64,000 bases of DNA, from positions 2,759,501-2,823,500 of the forward strand of contig NZ_AP018817.1 in assembly GCF_024349785.1 (NCBI RefSeq). The letters are read 5' to 3'. How positions within the stretch are numbered: the first letter of the stretch is position 1; the number at the start of each line of letters is the position of its first letter. The notes beneath the pieces were generated by a model, which was not told the origin of the DNA, did no database searches, and saw nothing but the letters and a program-made list of their open reading frames with translations. Below, piece by piece: positions 1 through 6,960 of this stretch. The DNA comes from Sphingomonas bisphenolicum (GTDB lineage: Bacteria > Pseudomonadota > Alphaproteobacteria > Sphingomonadales > Sphingomonadaceae). A program made the position numbers and the translations under genes.

Positions 1-2
1 CA

Positions 3-752
3 TTTGTCGTAGGCGGTCAGGCGCTGAACCTTTGGGCAGAATATTATTCGGAAGGCGCAGCCGAACTTCTGGAATTCAGACCCTACACGTCGAAGGACAT
101 CGACTATTTCGGGCAGCGGGTCGTTGCGGAAAAGCTGGCGGCAGGCCTGGGCGGGAGCATAGACGTGCCCTCCCCCGATGACACCACGTTCCAGACGGCC
201 ATCGTGCATGCGACGGTACAGGGCATCGATATCGATATCGACTTCCTCTCCCACGTCAAAGGCGTCCAGCGCGGCCTTGAGGCGGGCGTCGTGGATCTCC
301 TCCTGCCCTACGATCATGAAGGTAAGGAAGCGGAGCTGGCCATCCGGCTCATGCACCCCCTCCATTGCCTGCAAAGCCGTGTGGCTAACGTGATCGATCT
401 TGGACGCAATGACGGCACTTCACGCCGCCAGCTTGCAGCGGCACCGATCGTACTGCGGGAGTATATCGCGCAAAGCCTCACTGACGGGGAGGAACGCGAG
501 GCGATCGACATCCTGCGAGCATTGTTCGAATATCTTCGATCGGATATCAACGGACGCAAGGCGCATCGGATCCTCCGTTACGATCCAATCGACATATTGC
601 GTCATTTCCTTGCCGACGAGCGGCTTGATGCACGCTGGCGGGAAAAGAGCCTTGCAGGCATGATCGCGCAGCTCGAAGGGAAGCGCACATTCCTCGGACG
701 CATGCTGACTGCACTGGGGCGACCGGACAGCGAATTATCCACGCCTGATTAA
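3..752 (+). CDS. Nucleotidyltransferase-fold protein (5' end outside window)
   Basis: The reading frame is open from the first bases of the window, so the true start lies upstream; the GTG at 165 is only an internal codon. The visible N-terminal part reads VVGGQALNLW, then SKDIDYFG, then DIDIDF. This is the order expected of a minimal nucleotidyltransferase: a G-G helix-capping motif, an Asp-x-Asp pair and a third acidic strand (family knowledge, AbiEii/MNT type). The C-terminal 130 residues are helical and charged and match nothing I know. It lies 106 bp upstream of, and on the same strand as, the large nuclease-like gene at 859, which suggests one transcription unit. A role as a toxin or defence nucleotidyltransferase is inference; the fold assignment is moderately secure. 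Confidence 0.6.
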   Translation, partial: FVVGGQALNLWAEYYSEGAAELLEFRPYTSKDIDYFGQRVVAEKLAAGLGGSIDVPSPDDTTFQTAIVHATVQGIDIDIDFLSHVKGVQRGLEAGVVDLLLPYDHEGKEAELAIRLMHPLHCLQSRVANVIDLGRNDGTSRRQLAAAPIVLREYIAQSLTDGEEREAIDILRALFEYLRSDINGRKAHRILRYDPIDILRHFLADERLDARWREKSLAGMIAQLEGKRTFLGRMLTALGRPDSELSTPD

Positions 753-858
753 TCGGCGAGTCGCCACATCCCTTGGCTTCGGCGTCCGATCCCACTGAGA
801 CTGGCTTTAGATCCAATAGCCTCTTGCCGACGGAACAGATTGGCAACATAAACTTCCG

Positions 859-3800
859 ATGCCCGGAGAGAATATAGACATCGCATCCTTAGAGGCCATG
901 CTCGCGGCGACCGCCCCGCCCCGAACGCCGGCCCAGATCTTCGAAGCCTGCCCCGGCATCGTGCAGCGCATCGAAAGCCTTGAGCCTCTCCAGGCAATCG
1001 CGACCTTCTCAGCCCTATCCACTGAACCAGGCTTTGGATCGAACCTTGTCCGACTGGACATGGCCACACGCCTCGCGCTTGCCAGAGCACAAGGAGACAA
1101 CAGTCCCAGCCGCTCCAGCCTTTTTCGTCTATTGAACAGTGACTTGGCCGATTGCGGGGTCAGCCTGCTAGAAGACCCGCCGGAACATTTCTTCATGTCG
1201 ACGATCGCCACGCGCCGGGGCCCCTATCGGCTGTTTCAGGGCATATGGGAAAAGGCTGCGGCGTTCAGCGAAGACATGCTGGAAGCCTTTGGACAGTTGC
1301 CGCCGTCGCGCTGGGGGGCGGCTGCGTTCGACAGCGCCTACGCCTTGCTCACGCTTTCGGACCTCCTGGCCCATCGGGCAGGGCTGAAACACAATATCGT
1401 CGCTGAGGATAAGTCCGCGCAGAAACTCGAATTGCCCAAGGAGCGTCAACTTTCGCCCCTCGCGACCAGGGTACTCATCAGCTGGGCTGACCTCGAACGA
1501 CTGGAGCTGACGGAAAACGATCTGGCGCCCTTTTTTCTTGACCCCGAGCTTAGCGATGATTTTCTCCATGCAGAGCCGGGCGACAGCGAACTGGAGCGCC
1601 AGCCACTCATCGCCTTTGCAGAAGGCATATTGGTTGTTGCCCCCCATAATCTCTCCACGGCGCTTCGCGCCCACCTTATCGAAACGGCTGTCGCAAATGG
1701 CGCGAGCGAGCAACTTCGCATGCTCCTGCTCGATGCACAAAGCGAGCGAATCGCTCTCTCGGGCTTCGCGCAGCTGTGGAAACAGCCCGTCGAAATCGTC
1801 GACGGACATCCCATCCGGCAGCTTCTATTCGAAAGCGCGGCAGGCTGCCCGCTGCACATCCTGCAGATCGTCGACGGATTCGATGGTGTACCTCCTGCGC
1901 GGTTTGGTCCGACGAGCGCATCCCAATCCATGGAAGCCATGATCGGCGACTCGGTCGCCTTCGCCCATGAGATGATGGCGAAGCGCGCCGAGTTTCGCAA
2001 AGGTCTCTCGATCGTCCTGCTGGGCGGCTGGGGGAGGTCAGGGAGCGTCGCACTCGCTTCAGTCGAGATACCAGACTGGGAGGTTATCGCCCTTGAACCT
2101 GCAGATGCGTCGGCGATCGCCTTTGCAGGGATAGGCATGCCAGTGGACATGTACCGCCTGCATGAACAGCTACGGATGGTCGAAGCCCAGGGCTTTTTTC
2201 CGCGGGCTCCCAATGGCTGGATGAACCTGTGCGCCCTATGGCAGGAAACAGATCAGAATCTGATCCCTGAGCATCTCTCGGAGATAGAGCCTCCGTTGGA
2301 TTTCAACTATCCAGGCAATCTCCTGCTCTCGATCCGGACAGAAGCGGTACAGAAGGAAGGGCGCTGGGCTTTTCCGCTCCCCAACGGCCGGTACGAAATT
2401 GTCAGCCGGTTAGACCGCGAGGATTATTTCGAGACGGCCAAGCCCTCCTACATCGCGACGAGCGGCCTGCGCAGACGCGAGCTTCTCGGGGTCGTCGTCG
2501 GCAGGCGACCGGTTTGGCTGGAAGCCATCCCGGCCAAAAGGGGTGGCCGTTCGTTTGACACATATGAGACCTGGAAAGCCGCGATTCACTGGCTGGAGGT
2601 CGCCCTACCCAAATTTGACGCCCAGTATCCCGGTCTCGATCGCAAGCCCGTTTCAATCCTGCTGGAGATCGATTGGCCGCCCGACCGCCTGGGTAACTCC
2701 GTCGACGATGCCACGGTTCTCACCTCCATCACGACGACAATGGATCGAGATAAGCGCAGCGCCATTTTGCATATGGCTCCTGAGTGGCAGCATGGGCTTC
2801 ACCGTGCCAATAATTTTGCCGAGATGGTGCTCGCAGCTTCGATGCTTGAAATCGTGTCGACGCTGGCGGGCGGGGTCGCCGGGCGCGAAGAACTCCTGGC
2901 GTTCATGACCGCCGTGGTCGGATCGGACGATATAAGGTGGCGCCATTCATTCGTCGCGGATCGGCCACTCTCGATGCTCAAAGCGCACGGACTGATCGAT
3001 GATTTCAACGAAATACCCGATTCGGCCTCCGCGCTGGCCCGGTGCGGTTCCACTTTTCTCTCGCGTGATCGCTCGCTCGGTTTCCATATCGTCGGGGCCG
3101 ACCAGTGCTTTTCGTTTCTGATGGAGCACCATGGCGCCCTGATGGATCGCCTCATCAGCAACATCCGCGGCTTCGATCGAGTCGCGCTTGTTGACGCGTC
3201 CATAAGGCGGCTGACAGCTGCTCTTGCGGAAGAACAAATGTGGCAGATTTCGGCGCGGGCCATGCGCGCCGCTTACGGCGCAAAGAAGGATTTCGATCAA
3301 AGCCTTAAGCGGCGCAGCGAGATCAACGCCGTCATACGCGGCGCCTCAATCCTCATTGAGATGGGTTCCTGCGAGGCAGCCTTGAGCGATGGCGTGCATC
3401 CTGGTGCAGCGGACATCGACGATTTGCTCGCACAGGCACTCCTCATTTTCCAAACTGCGGAGATAGTTCCGCCCTTTCGCGCCGGCTTTCTCGACGCGGA
3501 AATCAAGATCAGCCCGACCGGCAACTTGCTCTACGATCATGATTTCACGCGAACAGCCTTGGTTTCCAGTGTGCATGCGCACCATTTTGAACACCGTCAA
3601 AGTGCGGATAAGGCTTACCGATCGCTGTTCGAGACGGGAGCGACCGATACCGCTCTTACGCCGGCGTTGGAGGCAGCCGTGCAGGCCGAATATGCTCTCT
3701 CTTTCGATCAGTTTGCCTCATTCAGTGGGGCGTGTGCCAAGCTGGCGATTGATAGCGGCAACGCTGTGTTGAAGAAGAGATGGTCAGAACTGCTGTCTGC

Positions 3801-4626
3801 CTTGGCTGATCTGGAAGGCTATGTGGCCACCGATCTTGCGCCCGCGCTGAAGCAGCTGACGCTGGGATCGAGAAGCAGCTGGTCCTCATATCCGAAGGGA
3901 GCCGGTCCGTCCGACTTCGATGTGAGCCGGTTCGACCGGCATTTCTCCCTCATTCGCAGACCGATCGTAGCCCTGGACGCGACGGATGATCCGTATCTAC
4001 TCGTCTCACCCGTCCTGATTGAGCGAGCAGCGCTTCACAATCTTGCCGGCGCATTACAAGGAGGGCTCCAGGGCAGGTTCTGGAGCAGTCCGCAAATGCG
4101 CTCCTTCGTCGGCGCGATGGCGGAACGAACCGGGCTAGATTTCAACGTCCGGGCGGCGGAGGCAGCGAGGCAATCGGGTGCCCGGGCGTTCGACTCCGTG
4201 CCGCTGAGCGACGCTCTCCAGCATAAGGGAACAGACACCGTCAAACGCCTTGGAGATATTGATATCCTCGCTTTCAGCCAGGATGGCCTTCATGCCTGGG
4301 TGATCGAGGCGAAGGACATCCGATTCTGCAGAACGCTTGGAGAAACTACCAGCCGGCTGTCTGAGTATCGCGGCCAGACTGACAGCCGGGGACGCCGTGA
4401 CAACCTGCGCAAACATCTTGATCGTGTCGACTATGTGCGGGCACATGCCGCCGATCTTGCTAAGCGCTATGCCTTGCCGGCTACCCCCACAATCCATGGT
4501 CTTGTTCTCTTCGACAGCCCACAACCGATGAAGTTCATGCCGCGACATGCGTCGCCTGACGCTCAGTTCATGATGCTGGATGAACTCGCGTCATTCGAAT
4601 GGTCGCCAGGCAAGGAAGGGCGATAG
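859..4626 (+). CDS. Unrecognised 1255-aa protein with C-terminal PD-(D/E)XK-like nuclease
   Basis: I do not recognise the first ~1080 residues. They lack obvious Walker, zinc or membrane motifs and look alpha-helical, with a short strand-rich glycine patch (LLGGWGRSGS, about residue 390). Near the C-terminus, GDIDILAF (about 1132-1139) is followed by VIEAKD (about 1148-1153) and later by a helix with a conserved-looking Tyr/Arg/Gln set. The spacing D-x(15-17)-E-x-K is the signature of PD-(D/E)XK nucleases, including restriction-endonuclease-like enzymes. The start is the ATG at 859, with no clear Shine-Dalgarno sequence. It follows a nucleotidyltransferase and converges on ihfB, 24 bp away. 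The size, the nuclease tail and the position beside a mobile-element transfer operon suggest an anti-phage or anti-plasmid effector, but this is inference. Confidence 0.6.
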   Translation: MPGENIDIASLEAMLAATAPPRTPAQIFEACPGIVQRIESLEPLQAIATFSALSTEPGFGSNLVRLDMATRLALARAQGDNSPSRSSLFRLLNSDLADCGVSLLEDPPEHFFMSTIATRRGPYRLFQGIWEKAAAFSEDMLEAFGQLPPSRWGAAAFDSAYALLTLSDLLAHRAGLKHNIVAEDKSAQKLELPKERQLSPLATRVLISWADLERLELTENDLAPFFLDPELSDDFLHAEPGDSELERQPLIAFAEGILVVAPHNLSTALRAHLIETAVANGASEQLRMLLLDAQSERIALSGFAQLWKQPVEIVDGHPIRQLLFESAAGCPLHILQIVDGFDGVPPARFGPTSASQSMEAMIGDSVAFAHEMMAKRAEFRKGLSIVLLGGWGRSGSVALASVEIPDWEVIALEPADASAIAFAGIGMPVDMYRLHEQLRMVEAQGFFPRAPNGWMNLCALWQETDQNLIPEHLSEIEPPLDFNYPGNLLLSIRTEAVQKEGRWAFPLPNGRYEIVSRLDREDYFETAKPSYIATSGLRRRELLGVVVGRRPVWLEAIPAKRGGRSFDTYETWKAAIHWLEVALPKFDAQYPGLDRKPVSILLEIDWPPDRLGNSVDDATVLTSITTTMDRDKRSAILHMAPEWQHGLHRANNFAEMVLAASMLEIVSTLAGGVAGREELLAFMTAVVGSDDIRWRHSFVADRPLSMLKAHGLIDDFNEIPDSASALARCGSTFLSRDRSLGFHIVGADQCFSFLMEHHGALMDRLISNIRGFDRVALVDASIRRLTAALAEEQMWQISARAMRAAYGAKKDFDQSLKRRSEINAVIRGASILIEMGSCEAALSDGVHPGAADIDDLLAQALLIFQTAEIVPPFRAGFLDAEIKISPTGNLLYDHDFTRTALVSSVHAHHFEHRQSADKAYRSLFETGATDTALTPALEAAVQAEYALSFDQFASFSGACAKLAIDSGNAVLKKRWSELLSALADLEGYVATDLAPALKQLTLGSRSSWSSYPKGAGPSDFDVSRFDRHFSLIRRPIVALDATDDPYLLVSPVLIERAALHNLAGALQGGLQGRFWSSPQMRSFVGAMAERTGLDFNVRAAEAARQSGARAFDSVPLSDALQHKGTDTVKRLGDIDILAFSQDGLHAWVIEAKDIRFCRTLGETTSRLSEYRGQTDSRGRRDNLRKHLDRVDYVRAHAADLAKRYALPATPTIHGLVLFDSPQPMKFMPRHASPDAQFMMLDELASFEWSPGKEGR

Positions 4627-4650
4627 CGTTTCCATTACCGATCTCGGGCG

Positions 4651-4944
4651 TCAGCTTACCTTGTCGCTGCCGTTGATGCGCTCCATGATGGCCTTGCCCG
4701 CTTTGAAATGAAGCCGGTCTTTGGCAGGCACTTCAACGGCTCCGCCTGTCCTTGGATTGCGTCCGGTGCGGGCCTCATAGCTCCTCACCGAGAACGCACC
4801 AAAGCCCCGTAACTCAACACGCCCCCCAGCGTTAATTTGAGCTATGATGCTGTCGAAGAAGAGATTTACGATCTTGTCGACATCCGCGTCCGCCAAACCG
4901 GGAAAGTCTTCCTTCATTTTTGCGATCAGCTCGGATTTGATCAT
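4651..4944 (-). CDS. ihfB: Integration host factor subunit beta
   Basis: A 97-aa protein of the HU/IHF superfamily. It begins MIKSELI, as IHF-beta proteins do, and carries the DNA-intercalating beta-arm region GRNPRTGG followed by VPAKDRLHFKAGK. IHF is a heterodimer that bends DNA sharply and helps recombination, conjugative relaxosome assembly and transcription. No alpha subunit is in the window. It lies 35 bp downstream of the DUF6161-like gene on the same strand, and its 3' end meets that of the 1255-aa protein. A second copy carried on an element, assisting the relaxosome encoded upstream, is a reasonable inference. An HU paralogue is encoded at 16893. Confidence 0.9.
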   Translation of the reverse strand: MIKSELIAKMKEDFPGLADADVDKIVNLFFDSIIAQINAGGRVELRGFGAFSVRSYEARTGRNPRTGGAVEVPAKDRLHFKAGKAIMERINGSDKVS

Positions 4945-4979
4945 TGTCCCCCCAAGGTCCGGCAGGGTCGCTCGGTCAC

Positions 4980-6344
4980 CTACCTTGCCATCTGCTTTGC
5001 CAGAAGGGCAGCCGCAGACAAATCAAAACCACCATCTCCATCCTTGATGATGCCGTCCTGCATCGGACGGAAGAGAGAAGTGAGAACGATTGTCTCATTG
5101 GCGGGGTCGACCGTGGTGTCTTCCTTCAGCGCCATGAAAGTTTCGGCAAAGGCACGCTTTTCGTCAGCATCGAGAGATAGGTGACGCTCGCTAAGGAAGA
5201 TGCGATACTGCATCTTGGTCGCCCAAAGGATCAGCGAGGTCATCAGCAGCACGCCCGCCACGGTCAGCGGTCCCTTTGCCGAGAACACTCTTGAGCAGCT
5301 TGGGGTCTTCCCAGGCAGACAACTGACCTTGGCGAAGCTGTCAGCAATGTAGTCCCCCGCCAGCCAGGGCACACCTAGCCCCAGAATCACAGCGACGACT
5401 GCGGCAATCCAGAAGTTTCGAAGCGCCTTGCTCGCGCGCGCTCTGTGAGATTTCGCCCGTTCCTCCCAAAGAGCAACTGGTGCCCTGAGGCGCAATTGGG
5501 TGTAGAAGAGATCCTTCAGCGCTTCGAAGGCGTCGTCCCGCTTCTTCTGCTTTTCCTCCGCCAGCCGATCAAGTCTGGCGATACGTATGTCTGCCTCGGC
5601 GAAACGGCGCTCTACCTCCAGCTCGATTTCAGATCGCCAAGCTCGATAATTCCTTGTGCGCCCGCGCTCGGCACCCACGAAAATTGCTCTTAGTTTCATG
5701 GCGTGCTGGCCGATTCGATCCCGGGTCGCCCGGAGGCTGGCGCCATGCTGCGCATTAACCTGAACCGCCTCGCCTACTGTACCGTCGAGCGCCTTCAAGA
5801 CCGCTGTGGCACGAACCCTGGCGGACCTGAGGCCATCGGACACAACTTTATGGCCCGGCACGACCGAAGCTGCGTGGGCAGCTGCGATCAGCAATTCACC
5901 CCGCTCCATCGGCGCTCTTAATACTTCAGGGCCGTTACGGTTCAACGGTACGCCAGCCTCAATCGCAGCGTAACGAAAATAGGCAGCGACGGCGTCCTGT
6001 GAACGACCCGTATGATACAAGCCGAGGACCAAACGTCCTTCCACGCTCTCCGACGGAGGCGGAAGGATGTTCGAACGACGGAACGACGCCCTGCTGAACG
6101 AATTGAATTTGCCGGCGTCATCGACAAGTTTGCCAAGCTGATCGAGGGACTTCGCCAAACTGGCGCCATTGTGGCTCACCTGCCCGATCTGAAACGTGAG
6201 TTGGCCCGCTAGGGAGGGGAGTTCTGCCAGAAACGACAGCCATTCCGCTGTCTCATGATCAATGTATGATCCAATCGTCTTGCGACTAGCTCGTTCGATG
6301 TTTGGAACGCTATTATACTGAATTATGTACGCTTCTTGCCCCAC
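4980..6344 (-). CDS. DUF6161-like membrane protein
   Basis: A 454-aa protein. The N-terminal ~300 residues are soluble and charged, with a long helical, probably coiled-coil segment (about 235-300, rich in Glu/Arg/Lys). Two hydrophobic segments follow at about 311-330 and 358-376, separated by a short loop containing two cysteines (SCLPGKTPSC). A cytoplasmic tail contains RIFLSERHLSLDADEKR, a stretch I associate with DUF6161 proteins. The family has no established function. The gene sits between the lytic transglycosylase (91 bp upstream) and ihfB (35 bp downstream), all on the minus strand, so it could be read from the transfer operon. A membrane-anchored exclusion, sensing or defence role would fit but is not shown. 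The family name is from memory; the topology is seen. Confidence 0.6.
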   Translation of the reverse strand: MGQEAYIIQYNSVPNIERASRKTIGSYIDHETAEWLSFLAELPSLAGQLTFQIGQVSHNGASLAKSLDQLGKLVDDAGKFNSFSRASFRRSNILPPPSESVEGRLVLGLYHTGRSQDAVAAYFRYAAIEAGVPLNRNGPEVLRAPMERGELLIAAAHAASVVPGHKVVSDGLRSARVRATAVLKALDGTVGEAVQVNAQHGASLRATRDRIGQHAMKLRAIFVGAERGRTRNYRAWRSEIELEVERRFAEADIRIARLDRLAEEKQKKRDDAFEALKDLFYTQLRLRAPVALWEERAKSHRARASKALRNFWIAAVVAVILGLGVPWLAGDYIADSFAKVSCLPGKTPSCSRVFSAKGPLTVAGVLLMTSLILWATKMQYRIFLSERHLSLDADEKRAFAETFMALKEDTTVDPANETIVLTSLFRPMQDGIIKDGDGGFDLSAAALLAKQMAR

Positions 6345-6435
6345 GCCGATGCCCCCTTTATTCGGACGAAGTGCTTAGCTTTTCCAGCTACGCCAATAAA
6401 CCCTCCAGCGCCCTAATCGGTTGACCTGCTCAGGT

Positions 6436-6960
6436 TCACCGGTGCCGTCCCGATCCTGAAGGGAAAACTGTCCCGCCGAACCGACGCCTGAGATGGTGGG
6501 CAACGCTGATGGCATACCCCCGCTGACGGTCAGAATTGGGGCTGTGATAGACGCCCACCGCCGTCCAATAGCTGCCCGTCGATGCCAGGGCTGTAACGAA
6601 AATCCAGCGGGCCGTGTTTGTATTGAAACATGGATCATAACGCAGCCAACGGCGAACGTCCTCGGGCCGACGTTCCAACATTTCAGCGATTTTGGGCACC
6701 CACCAGCTGTTGATCTGGAGAGGTCCCAGATCGTGGCTACCATCCCGGTTCGGCACCGCAGCACCAATCCATCCTCCTTCCTGGTCGCGCAGTCCCCACA
6801 GGGTCACTTCGAGCCATTTCCGTCCACCCGCTGCTTGCCTGATGCAACTGGCGACCCTCCGTTCATCGGCCGCATCATGACCTGACGTTGCTGCAAGACC
6901 CTCCGATTGCCAGATGATCAGCGCCATCAGGGCGGCTATCCGCTTACCGATCGTGACCAT
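6436..6960 (-). CDS. Conjugation-type lytic transglycosylase (SLT domain)
   Basis: A 174-aa exported muramidase-like enzyme. I chose the ATG at 6960 because it starts a signal peptide (MVTIGKRIAALMALII, cleavage likely after GLAA); upstream codons in the same frame encode unrelated sequence. The SLT core is clear: LRDQEGGW holds the likely catalytic glutamate (Glu61), followed by GSHDLGPLQIN, a typical SLT motif, and YDPCFNTNTA. Such VirB1/PilT-like enzymes open peptidoglycan for a type IV secretion channel by cutting MurNAc-GlcNAc bonds with anhydro product formation. Its start overlaps the 3' end of the relaxase gene by 17 bp, so it belongs to the same operon and may be translationally coupled. 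Confidence 0.85.
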   Translation of the reverse strand: MVTIGKRIAALMALIIWQSEGLAATSGHDAADERRVASCIRQAAGGRKWLEVTLWGLRDQEGGWIGAAVPNRDGSHDLGPLQINSWWVPKIAEMLERRPEDVRRWLRYDPCFNTNTARWIFVTALASTGSYWTAVGVYHSPNSDRQRGYAISVAHHLRRRFGGTVFPSGSGRHR

